The notes below the pieces were generated by a model. It had not been told where the DNA came from, did not search any database, and saw only the letters and a list, made by a program, of their open reading frames with translations. A DNA stretch of 64,000 nt, from assembly GCA_913055625.1 (NCBI GenBank), contig CAJXJW010000003.1, forward strand, positions 1-64,000. The letters run 5' to 3'. Origin of the DNA: an uncultured Pseudomonadota bacterium (GTDB lineage: Bacteria > Pseudomonadota > Gammaproteobacteria > Steroidobacterales > Woeseiaceae). The translations under genes and the position numbers were made by a program. Below, in pieces: positions 1 through 8,165 of the stretch (positions within the stretch are counted from its first letter, which is position 1; each line of letters opens with the position of its first letter).

Positions 1-323
1 ACCAGCGCGAGGCAGAAGCCCAGGCCAATCGCCCCCGGCAGGCCGATCAGGAGCATGCGCGACGGAATGCCGAAACTCCGCTTCAGCGCGGCCAGGTTCG
101 CGTTCGCCGCATCGACGAACAGAAACAGCGCCAGCGTGAGATCGGCCAGCACCCGCAACTCGGAGCCGGTGGCGGCACCCGGAAACCACCCGAGCACGGG
201 CCCGATGACGACGCCCGTGGTCACGAAAATCATCGGCCCGGAGAAGACGCTGCGTTCGACCCGCCCTGCGACAATGCTGAACAGGAAGACGAAGATCGCG
301 AGTACGGCGAGGTGTGCGTACAT
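1..323 (-). CDS. Cation:proton antiporter, N-terminal part (cut by window edge)
   Basis: The minus-strand frame starts with ATG at 323 and runs off the left edge, giving about 107 residues with no stop. The translation (MYAHLAVLAIFVFLFSIVAG...) is very hydrophobic and forms about three membrane helices. It contains LADLTLALFLFVDAANANL followed by PSRMLLIGLPGAIGLG, which is the pattern of the first helices of CPA1/NhaP-type sodium/proton exchangers. The family exchanges Na+ or K+ for protons across the inner membrane. The ion specificity and the C-terminal half lie outside the window. It points the same way as the glutaminase upstream, with a gap of about 45 bases, so cotranscription is possible. 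Confidence 0.72.
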   Translation of the reverse strand, partial: MYAHLAVLAIFVFLFSIVAGRVERSVFSGPMIFVTTGVVIGPVLGWFPGAATGSELRVLADLTLALFLFVDAANANLAALKRSFGIPSRMLLIGLPGAIGLGFCLAL

Positions 324-368
324 GGTGTTTCCTTCCGACTGTCGGCGCCGCCGATGCGACGTACGAAG

Positions 369-1388
369 TTACTCGACCGGCCCGAAGAGCCCGAGATCCA
401 GCCGGGCGGACAGGCTGCGAATGGCGAGCTGCGCGCGAACGCTGTTCCCCTGCTCGTCCAGCCGCGGCGAAAACGCAGCGATCGACATCTTACCCGGCAC
501 GATGGCGACGATTCCGCCGCCGACACCGGACTTGGCCGGCAGCCCGACCTCCCACGCCCATTCGCCGGCATCGTCGTACATGCCCGCCATGGTCATCACG
601 GCCAATACTGCCGAGACAGTCTCCGGCTCGAGCAGGCGCTGGCCGGTTGCCGGGTGCCTGCCCCCGTTCGCGAGCACCGCGCCCATCATCGCGAGCTGCT
701 CGGTCGTCACGTCGACGGAACTCTGCCGGTTGTAGATATCGCGCACGGCCTCCGGCTCGCCATAGAGCCGGCCGTACTCGCGCAACAGCGCGGCAATGGC
801 GCGGTTGCGCAGGCCGGTCTCGCGCACGGATGCGTAGACCGTCTCGTTCAGTTGCAGGTCGGCGCCGGCAAGCTGTCGGTACCAGCCGAGCAACCCGCTC
901 CATTGCGCGTCAGGACCGTCGCCCGCGAGCAGGCTGACGGTTGCCATCGCCCCCGCGTTGACGAGCGGATTGACCGAGCGCTCGGCGTGCGCCTCGATCG
1001 CGTCGATGGAATTGAACGGGTACCCGGTCGGCTCGACGCCGACCTTCTCCCGGATGACGCCCCGCCCTCTCTGTTTCATGACGAGCGCCGCGGTGAACGG
1101 CTTCGCAGCCGACATGATCGCGAACGGGTGCCGCGCATCGCCGACGCTGACCGTGCGACCGTCCGCGAAGACGACGGCTATGGCCAACAGGTCCGGGTCG
1201 ACATCCCCCAGCGCGGGTATGTAACCCGGCAGATTGCCGTCGCCGACGGGCTTCAGTTCCGCATGAATCACGGCCAGCAACGCGCGCATCTCGTCGACGG
1301 ACGATACTGCGTCCGCGCGGGCCGCAACGGCAAACGCGATGGCAATACTGCCGGCGAAAAAGCGCGCGCCCAGCAACTTCAGGTTCAT
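369..1388 (-). CDS. glsA: Exported glutaminase (GlsA family)
   Basis: The 339-residue product hydrolyses L-glutamine to glutamate and ammonia. Family signatures seen are the SxxK nucleophile motif SAAK at residues 93-96, EPTGYPFNS near 119, NPLVNAGAMAT, and GEWAWEVGLPAKSGVGGGI in the last third. The fold is that of serine beta-lactamase-like enzymes. Unlike the cytosolic enzymes of E. coli, this one begins with a clear signal peptide (ARFFAGSIAIAFAVAARADA), so a periplasmic location is inferred. The start ATG overlaps the stop of the upstream S9 peptidase by four bases (ATGA), which suggests translational coupling and a shared role in recovering glutamate from peptides and glutamine. Confidence 0.9.
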   Translation of the reverse strand: MNLKLLGARFFAGSIAIAFAVAARADAVSSVDEMRALLAVIHAELKPVGDGNLPGYIPALGDVDPDLLAIAVVFADGRTVSVGDARHPFAIMSAAKPFTAALVMKQRGRGVIREKVGVEPTGYPFNSIDAIEAHAERSVNPLVNAGAMATVSLLAGDGPDAQWSGLLGWYRQLAGADLQLNETVYASVRETGLRNRAIAALLREYGRLYGEPEAVRDIYNRQSSVDVTTEQLAMMGAVLANGGRHPATGQRLLEPETVSAVLAVMTMAGMYDDAGEWAWEVGLPAKSGVGGGIVAIVPGKMSIAAFSPRLDEQGNSVRAQLAIRSLSARLDLGLFGPVE

Positions 1389-3757
1389 GGCGCCGGCGCC
1401 CTTCCCGAGCCGATGGTCTTGTCCAGCCAGTCCAGCATCTCGGCCGAGGCGAGCAGCACGTTCTCGCGGGCCCAGTAGTGATGCCCTTCGACGGGCAGCT
1501 CGACGTAGCGGACCGTCGCGCCCTGGCCCAGGAGTGCGTGTACAAAGCGCCGGGCCTGCATTGGCGGAGTGCCCGGATTCGGGTCGCCGCCGCCGTGGAT
1601 CAGCAGGATCGGCTTCGTCAGCTTGTCTGCGTGAAAGAACGGCGAGACGTTCGCGTACATCTCGCCCGCGTCCCAGAACGACCGCCGCTCGTGCTGGAAG
1701 CCGTAAGGCGTCAGCGTGCGATTGTAGGCGCCGCTCATGCAGATCGCGGTCGCGAACAGGTCGGTGTGGATCAGCAGGTTCGCGGACGAAAACGAACCGT
1801 AGCTCCGCCCGGCGACCGCGACCCTCGAAGGGTCGGTTACGCCCAGCGACACGAGATGGTCCACCGCGGCTTCCAGGCTCGACGCGAGCTGCGGCAGGTA
1901 CGCGTCGTTCACCGTGCTGCCCTCGTACATTATCGGGACCGTCGGGTTCATGAGAACGGCGTAGCCGGCGACGACCGCGGCGAGTGGCGAGGGCCCCTTC
2001 ACGCGGTGGTACTGGAACGCCCGCAGGTCGAGTTGCTCAGCCTGCGCCCGGTCGGTGAATTCGTAGGGGTAGATCCACACGAGCGTCGGCACGCGCGTGC
2101 CCTTCCGGTAGCCTGCCGGCAGGTACAGCGTGCCGGACAACGCGATGCCATCGGCACGCTCGAAGTGCAACACTTCGCGCGTCACGCCGTCCAGCTGCGG
2201 ATACGGGTTCTCCTGTTTCGTCAGCGCCTCGCGCCCGGACGGGGTATGCAGGAACAGGCGCGGCGCGTCGGCCTCGGTTTCGCGCGCGGTCACGAACGTC
2301 GTGCGCGCCGGATCCAGAACACCCAGCACCCGCTCGAACTCGCCTGCCTTCGCTTCGAAGACGCGCCTCGTCTGCCCGGTCTTGAAGTCGAACGCGTCGA
2401 GGAACGGCCGCGGACCGCCGGGGCTCTCGCCGTCGCCGGCGAGGAAGATGACGCCGTTCGCCTCGAGCACGGGCCCGGACGCTCCGTCCACGCGCAGCGC
2501 CTGCCCCGGGTTCTCGTAGTCGTTGCCGGTCGTCCCGCTCCAGACCGCGCGCATGGCGCCATCGACCCGCGCGTGCAGGGTCACGCCGTTCTCTTCATCG
2601 GAGGACGTGGCATACCAGGGCGTGCCGGCGCTGGTCCAGCCGAAGCGCTTGATGACCCTGTCGCTCTGCACGACCTCGCGCCGCTCGCCGGTGAAAGGCG
2701 CGTCGAACTCGATCCAGTGGTGCACGCGCCCGCCGTCCTCGTCGCTCGACTCGATGTAGCCCAGCGTGACCGGCGTGCCGGATTTCCAGGACATTCGGGT
2801 CGGCCGGTCGCGGGCCTCGTCGTCCTCGACATTACCGTCGCCACCGGACGCGTACAGTCGGCGCCCGTTGCCGAGGTCCCAGATCTCGACGACGCTGGGA
2901 AAATGGCGTGCCGGTCGCAGCCGCGAGTACGGCTTTCCAACGCGCGTAACCGCGACATAGGCACCGTCCGGCGACACGTCGAACTTCTCGATGAGACCGT
3001 CGATCCCGGAAACGCGCCGGACCGACCCGTCCGTGCCGACGTGCGCGAAACCGACCGAGAAATGGTGCTCGAACAGCGCGTCGTCCCACTCGTTGTGCAG
3101 CAGGTTCGCATACGTGCGTACCGGGTCCGGCTCGCCTTCGTGCGAGATGACCATCGGTGCCGCAAAGGGTGCGGGCTCGGGCGCAACGTTCGCCGTTGTG
3201 ACGCGACAGAGCAGTCCGTCGTTGCCGGCCCAGCGGCACGGCTCGCCCCAGCCCGCGTGCACGCCGGCCTCGATCACGCGCTCCCTGCCACGCTCGATAT
3301 CGAACAGCCGCAGCTGTGACGATCCGCCGGACTGTGCCAGCGCGGACAACCAGCGGCCGTCCGGCGAGTACGCCACGAACTCGAGCAGGGCGCCGTCCGC
3401 GGGCCGCCACGTCCTTGTCACTTTCGTGCTGCCGTCCGCCGAGATGACATCGACGTGCGTGACGAGCGGTTCGATGCCGGACGTTCGAGACCCGGGCTCG
3501 TAACGAAAACCGGCGAGCCCGAGCCGCGGCCGCATCAGCCGTTCCATGCCGATCACGGGCTCGCGATACAGTAGCGCAACCCGCCGCGACGGCGGATGCA
3601 CCAGGAACTCCGGCGGACGCGCAGCCGTCAACAACGCCGTCACGTCGGGCGGCGGCTCACGGTAGTCGCCCGAGAGCTCGGCGGGCACCGCCGCTGATGC
3701 CATCGGGAACAGAAAACAGCCGAACACAAGACCCGCAGTTCGCGACCTTACGCCCAT
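1385..3757 (-). CDS. S9 family prolyl-oligopeptidase-like serine peptidase, exported
   Basis: The 790-residue protein has an N-terminal signal peptide (GLVFGCFLFPMASAAVPA), a long region of about 500 residues that looks like a beta-propeller, and a C-terminal alpha/beta hydrolase domain. The catalytic triad is visible: Ser652 in GRSYGSF, Asp725 in IHGGGDPNPGT and His759/760 in EGHHYW. The overall pattern, with MNPTVPIMYEGS before the serine, is closest to the glutamyl-endopeptidase-like branch of family S9. That subfamily assignment is inference. The product probably cleaves oligopeptides in the periplasm. Its stop overlaps the start of glsA. It diverges from the DcaP-like porin across about 50 bases. 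Confidence 0.88.
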   Translation of the reverse strand: MGVRSRTAGLVFGCFLFPMASAAVPAELSGDYREPPPDVTALLTAARPPEFLVHPPSRRVALLYREPVIGMERLMRPRLGLAGFRYEPGSRTSGIEPLVTHVDVISADGSTKVTRTWRPADGALLEFVAYSPDGRWLSALAQSGGSSQLRLFDIERGRERVIEAGVHAGWGEPCRWAGNDGLLCRVTTANVAPEPAPFAAPMVISHEGEPDPVRTYANLLHNEWDDALFEHHFSVGFAHVGTDGSVRRVSGIDGLIEKFDVSPDGAYVAVTRVGKPYSRLRPARHFPSVVEIWDLGNGRRLYASGGDGNVEDDEARDRPTRMSWKSGTPVTLGYIESSDEDGGRVHHWIEFDAPFTGERREVVQSDRVIKRFGWTSAGTPWYATSSDEENGVTLHARVDGAMRAVWSGTTGNDYENPGQALRVDGASGPVLEANGVIFLAGDGESPGGPRPFLDAFDFKTGQTRRVFEAKAGEFERVLGVLDPARTTFVTARETEADAPRLFLHTPSGREALTKQENPYPQLDGVTREVLHFERADGIALSGTLYLPAGYRKGTRVPTLVWIYPYEFTDRAQAEQLDLRAFQYHRVKGPSPLAAVVAGYAVLMNPTVPIMYEGSTVNDAYLPQLASSLEAAVDHLVSLGVTDPSRVAVAGRSYGSFSSANLLIHTDLFATAICMSGAYNRTLTPYGFQHERRSFWDAGEMYANVSPFFHADKLTKPILLIHGGGDPNPGTPPMQARRFVHALLGQGATVRYVELPVEGHHYWARENVLLASAEMLDWLDKTIGSGRAPAP

Positions 3758-3807
3758 AGTGCTACCCTTCGTCGGGTTCGGTACGAGACCAATACCGCGA
3801 GCCTAAC

Positions 3808-5154
3808 ATGAGCGAATCTTCGCGCGTGCTACCGACCTGCCTGCTGATGTTCCTGGGGATCACCGCTCTCCCTCCGGCATCCGCCGCCGATGCCGACATC
3901 GACTCGCTCGAGCGGGACCTCGCCCGGCAGAAAAAAGCACTGGCGGAACTCGAGGCCGAGCTCGACCGTCTCAAGGCTGCCGAAAGTGCCGGGACTGCGG
4001 ACAGCGTGAATTCCGTACCCGCGCCGGTCCCGACCTCGGTGGAAATCGCCGGGTATGCGAACGTCGACCTCATCTACGACTTCGACCGCGTGGCGCCCGA
4101 GTACGATGCCACGCTCGTGCCGACGACGATCCCCACGGTGCCCGGCCAGTACGGCAGCGACGGCAACTTCATCGGCAGCGTCAAGCAGACGAAGCTGTCG
4201 ATCACGAGCCGGGGCCACACGCCGCTGGGCGCGGTCAGCGCGTGGTTCGAGTTCGACCTGTTCGGCACCGGCTCCAATGCCGGCCAGACGACGTTCAACC
4301 TGCGGCACGCGTGGATCGAACTCGGGGACTGGGGTGTCGGGCAGACCTGGTCCAGCTTCATGGACATCTCGACCTGGCCGAACGTCTACGACTGGTGGGG
4401 GCCGTCGGCCATGGCGCTCAACCGCAACGTGCAGCTGCGCTACACGTTCCCGCAGAAGATCGGGGGCGGACAGCTCGCGCTGGCGATCGAGAAGCAGAAC
4501 GGCAGCTTCAACGTCGACCCCCTGAACGAACTCGCACCGGCGCTGGCGGAAAGCGTGTCGACGAAGAGCGAGCTACCGGACTTGATTGCGCGCTGGCGCC
4601 TCGAGCAGGACTGGGGTCATTTCCAGGCTGCCGGCGTGCTGCGCAAGCTGTCCTACGAGACGCTGCTGACGCCGAACAACAACCCGAGTGGCGACGAGAC
4701 CGGCTGGGGACTCAACCTGACCGGCAGCATCAATACCCTCGGGCGCGACCAGCTCAAGCTCGGCCTGGTGTTCGGCGACGGCATCGCGAGCTTCATCAAC
4801 GACGGCGGCGGCTCGAACCTGGCACTGGATTCCGAGGGTGCCGGCGTCGACGTCGTCGCGACGCGGTCGGTCGGCATCCTCGTGTACTACGACCACTACT
4901 GGTCCGACCAGTGGAGCTCGTCGATCGGCTTCTCGCAGAACGACAACGACCTGACGAGCGTGCAGGTCGACGAAGAACCGGACAAAGTCAGCTACGCGAG
5001 CACGAACCTCTTCTACACGGCATCGCCGGCGTTCGTTCTGGGCGTGGAGGCTCTTTACGGCAGGCTCGAAGTCGGCAATGGCTCCAGCGGCTCCGACTTC
5101 CGCATCCAGTTCACCGCGCGTTACAACTTCGCCCACGAAATCTTCACGAGATAG
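3808..5154 (+). CDS. DcaP-like trimeric outer-membrane porin
   Basis: The 448-residue precursor has a signal peptide ending at ASAADAD, then a coiled-coil segment (about residues 30-60, rich in Leu, Glu and Lys: LERDLARQKKALAELEAEL), then a beta-barrel beginning near VEIAGYANVDLIYDFD. The motifs AWFEFDLFGTGSNAG, LRHAWIELGDWGVGQTWSSF and the C-terminal Phe-rich strand (RYNFAHEIFTR) match the DcaP family of porins, which have an N-terminal coiled coil and take up dicarboxylates or other small anionic compounds. It is followed four bases later by the amidase gene, so the porin may import the amidase substrate. The substrate itself is unknown. Confidence 0.82.
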   Translation: MSESSRVLPTCLLMFLGITALPPASAADADIDSLERDLARQKKALAELEAELDRLKAAESAGTADSVNSVPAPVPTSVEIAGYANVDLIYDFDRVAPEYDATLVPTTIPTVPGQYGSDGNFIGSVKQTKLSITSRGHTPLGAVSAWFEFDLFGTGSNAGQTTFNLRHAWIELGDWGVGQTWSSFMDISTWPNVYDWWGPSAMALNRNVQLRYTFPQKIGGGQLALAIEKQNGSFNVDPLNELAPALAESVSTKSELPDLIARWRLEQDWGHFQAAGVLRKLSYETLLTPNNNPSGDETGWGLNLTGSINTLGRDQLKLGLVFGDGIASFINDGGGSNLALDSEGAGVDVVATRSVGILVYYDHYWSDQWSSSIGFSQNDNDLTSVQVDEEPDKVSYASTNLFYTASPAFVLGVEALYGRLEVGNGSSGSDFRIQFTARYNFAHEIFTR

Positions 5155-5158
5155 CCGC

Positions 5159-6871
5159 ATGAATCACCCGACCCTTCGCCGGCGATGCCTGCTGCTTGCC
5201 GGCCTGGTCGCCATCGTCGCGGCGTGCACGCAGGAACCGGCGCCGCAACCGCCATTCAGCGTCGTCGACGCCAGCATTCCGGAGATACAACAGGCCCTGG
5301 ACGACGGCCGCGTGACGTCCCGGGAGCTGGTCGAGCAGTACCTGCAGCGCATCGCGACCTACGAGCTCGGGCTGAACGCCACGATGGCGGTCAACCCGGC
5401 GGCGCTGGCGCTCGCCGACGAACTCGATGCCGAGCGCCGCGCCGGAAAATTGCGCGGCCCGCTGCACGGCATTCCCGTCGCACTCAAGGACAACATCCAG
5501 ACGCTGGACATGCCGACGACCGGTGGCGCGGTCGCGTTCGAAGGATTCATGGCGCCCTACGAGGCGACGATCGTCGAGAACCTCAGGAACGCCGGCGCGA
5601 TCATCCTCGCGAAGACGACGCTGACCGAGCTGGCGAACTGGGTCGCGACCGGCATGCCCGACAACTACAACGCGCTGCGCGGCTACGGCATGAATCCCTA
5701 CGACCCGCGCAGGGACCCGCGCGACGGCTTCGACGATGGACGCCCCGTCCTGTCGACCGGCGGGTCGAGTTCCGGCATCGGCACCGCGGTGAGCTTCTGG
5801 GCCGGCAGCGTCGGCACGCAGACGTCGGGCTCGCTGATGATCCCGTCCAACAACACGATGCTGGTGGGCATCGATCCGACGATCGGGCGCCTCAGCCGCC
5901 ACGGCATCATCCCGATCACGATGGACCAGGACTCTGCCGGCCCGATGGCCCGCACCGTCGCCGGCGCCGCCATCCTGCTCGGCGCGATGGAGAACCCGGC
6001 GAACGCGGACCCGAATGACCCGGCGATCGGCGCCTGCGATGCCGTGCCGGACCACGACTACACCGCCTTTCTCGACGCCGACGGCCTCGCCGGCGCGCGC
6101 ATCGGCGTCCCGCGCGCCTACTACTACGAGCCCGTGACACCGCCCGGGCAGGACAGCCCGAAGGGCGGCCTCACGCCCGAGGCCACGGCGCACATGGACG
6201 AGGTGATTTCGATCCTGGAATCCCGGGGCGCCGTGGTCGTCGACCCCGTCGAGATACCGAGCCACGTTGCGACCGACCCCGACGACAACCAGCTCCTGTT
6301 CGGCAACTGCTACGACACGCAGGTGCGCGGCAACGATGCGGACTGCTCGATCGTCATGAAGTACGGCATGAAGCGCGACTTCGATCGCTGGCTCGCGTCG
6401 CTCGGCGACAGCGCGCCGGTGCCGACGCTGACGGCGCTTCGCGAGTTCAATACGAACAACGCACAACGCAACGCGATCCGCTACGGCCAGCAGGAGCTCG
6501 ACTTTTCCGACGAGATGGACGTCGAACGCGACCGCGAGCGCTACGAGGCGGATCGCGCGAAAGACCTGCGGCTCACGCGCACGGAAGGCATCGATGCCGC
6601 GCTCGACGCGCACCAGCTCGACGCGCTGCTGATTCCGTCATGGGCCGGCGAACAGATCGCGGACAAGGCCGGCTACCCGCAGATCATCGTGCCGTTCGGT
6701 TGGGTGACCCGTACGTTCGACCCGCCGCTGCCGGAAGGCTTTGGCGCGGAGCAAATGCCGTTCGGCGTCGCCTTCATCGGCACCGCGTGCAGCGAACCCG
6801 CGTTGATCAGGATCGCCTACGCGTTCGAGCAGTCGACCGGGCGACGGGTGCCGCCGCCGGCGTTTCCGTGA
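5159..6871 (+). CDS. Amidase-signature family lipoprotein
   Basis: The 570-residue enzyme has the Ser-cisSer-Lys triad of amidase-signature hydrolases: Lys110 in HGIPVALKDNIQT, the cis-serine in STGGSSSG (200-206) and the nucleophile Ser225 in TSGSLMIPS. The family hydrolyses carboxamides to acid plus ammonia. An N-terminal lipobox (VAIVAAC, Cys23) marks it as a lipoprotein, so it acts outside the cytosol. The ATG at 5159 was chosen because it puts the signal peptide at the N terminus. A longer frame begins inside the porin gene and has no signal character. The start lies four bases after the porin stop, which suggests an operon. An insertion rich in Asp and Arg just before the GGSSSG loop is noticeable. 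Confidence 0.87.
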   Translation: MNHPTLRRRCLLLAGLVAIVAACTQEPAPQPPFSVVDASIPEIQQALDDGRVTSRELVEQYLQRIATYELGLNATMAVNPAALALADELDAERRAGKLRGPLHGIPVALKDNIQTLDMPTTGGAVAFEGFMAPYEATIVENLRNAGAIILAKTTLTELANWVATGMPDNYNALRGYGMNPYDPRRDPRDGFDDGRPVLSTGGSSSGIGTAVSFWAGSVGTQTSGSLMIPSNNTMLVGIDPTIGRLSRHGIIPITMDQDSAGPMARTVAGAAILLGAMENPANADPNDPAIGACDAVPDHDYTAFLDADGLAGARIGVPRAYYYEPVTPPGQDSPKGGLTPEATAHMDEVISILESRGAVVVDPVEIPSHVATDPDDNQLLFGNCYDTQVRGNDADCSIVMKYGMKRDFDRWLASLGDSAPVPTLTALREFNTNNAQRNAIRYGQQELDFSDEMDVERDRERYEADRAKDLRLTRTEGIDAALDAHQLDALLIPSWAGEQIADKAGYPQIIVPFGWVTRTFDPPLPEGFGAEQMPFGVAFIGTACSEPALIRIAYAFEQSTGRRVPPPAFP

Positions 6872-6971
6872 TTCCTTAACACACCGGCCTTCCTGCACGC
6901 TGAAACGCGGGAATACGGGTAGAATGACCGAAACAACAAGAATCGTGACGGTCGAGTCATGGCGCGACGGG

Positions 6972-8165
6972 ATGAAAGCTAGGATCAGGAATTACTGCAT
7001 TGCCGGCCTGGCAAGCTTCCTGGGGGCTTGCGCCGGCGAAGATCCGCCTCCGCCACCTCTGGATGTCGTCGTTGCGCCCGCCCGGGAATCGCACTTCCCC
7101 ATCTACGGCAACTACGTGGCCGTGACACAGCCGTCCCAGGATGTCGAGGTGCGCGCCAGGGTCGACGGCTTTGTCGAGGCGATCGAGTATCAGGAGGGTA
7201 GCTACGTTTCCGCGGGCGATCCGCTCTACCGAATCGACGACCGGCCGTACGTCGCCAAGATTGACCGCCTGCAGGCAAACCTGGCGAGCGAGATCGCGCA
7301 GCTCCGGAAAAGCGAACGCGATGTGGAACGCCTGCGTCCGCTGTACGCCGAGAATGCAGCCAGCCAGCTCGACCTCGATACCGCCGTCGCCGCAATGGAG
7401 CAATCCCAGGCCGGCGTCGCCGCGATCGAAGCCGAGCTGGCGGAAGCACAACTGGATCTCGAGTTTACCCGTGTGACGGCGCCGATCGACGGCCTGGTCG
7501 GGGCGCGCAATGTCGATATCGGGGGGCTTGTCGGCAGCTCGGGCCAATCGTTGCTGACGACCGTCAAGCAGATCGATCCGATGTATGTCGAGTTCCGAAT
7601 GACTGCGCTCGATTACCTGAACGCCCAGCGCCGTCGACAAAGTGTTCGCGAGCGGCAGGAGGCCGACGAAGAAGGACGCGCCGTCGAGGGATGGGTATCG
7701 ATCACTCTGCCGGACGACTCGACGTATGCCTATCGCGGCGACATCGCCTTCACCGAGCCGGAAGTCAACATCGAAACCGGCACGTTCGCGGTGCGCGCCG
7801 TCGTCCCGAACCCGAACCGGGTACTCCTGCCCGGACAATATACGCGCGCGCGGCTCGAGCTCGACGAGATCCAGAATGCCGTTTCCGTCGATGAAAAATC
7901 GATTCGCATTGAACAGGGCGGTAGCTACGTCATGGTTGTATTACCGGACGACACGGTCGAGCAACGATTCATCGTGCTCGGACCACAGAGCGGCGACAGC
8001 GTCGTCGTACGGTCCGGGCTGTCGGGGGGCGAGCGCATTATCGTCGAGGGCATGCACCGGGTGCGACACGGCCAGCGGGTAACAGCGCTCAGCAATGCGG
8101 AATACGAGCAGCGCAAGGAAGCCCTTTTGCAGGAGGCTGCACAGCAGACCGCGGGCGAACCATGA
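6972..8165 (+). CDS. RND efflux periplasmic adaptor lipoprotein (AcrA/MexA type)
   Basis: This membrane fusion protein links the inner-membrane pump to the outer-membrane channel. The ATG at 6972 gives a short lipoprotein signal with lipobox FLGAC, while an upstream in-frame ATG at 6924 would add 16 residues with no signal character. Visible domains in order are the first half of the lipoyl domain (FVEAIEYQEGSYVSAGDPLYRID), a coiled-coil hairpin (LASEIAQLRKSERDVERLRPLY to ELAEAQLDLEFT), the second lipoyl half (VTAPIDGLVGARNVDIGGLV) and the beta-barrel and membrane-proximal parts (LLPGQYTRARLEL, VVVRSGLSGGERIIVEG). The stop overlaps the start of the permease gene by four bases. Confidence 0.9.
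   Translation: MKARIRNYCIAGLASFLGACAGEDPPPPPLDVVVAPARESHFPIYGNYVAVTQPSQDVEVRARVDGFVEAIEYQEGSYVSAGDPLYRIDDRPYVAKIDRLQANLASEIAQLRKSERDVERLRPLYAENAASQLDLDTAVAAMEQSQAGVAAIEAELAEAQLDLEFTRVTAPIDGLVGARNVDIGGLVGSSGQSLLTTVKQIDPMYVEFRMTALDYLNAQRRRQSVRERQEADEEGRAVEGWVSITLPDDSTYAYRGDIAFTEPEVNIETGTFAVRAVVPNPNRVLLPGQYTRARLELDEIQNAVSVDEKSIRIEQGGSYVMVVLPDDTVEQRFIVLGPQSGDSVVVRSGLSGGERIIVEGMHRVRHGQRVTALSNAEYEQRKEALLQEAAQQTAGEP

Noticed and set aside
5144-6613. Minus-strand open frame over the amidase gene
   Set aside because: It is antisense to a complete amidase with its catalytic triad. Composition is typical of shadow frames.
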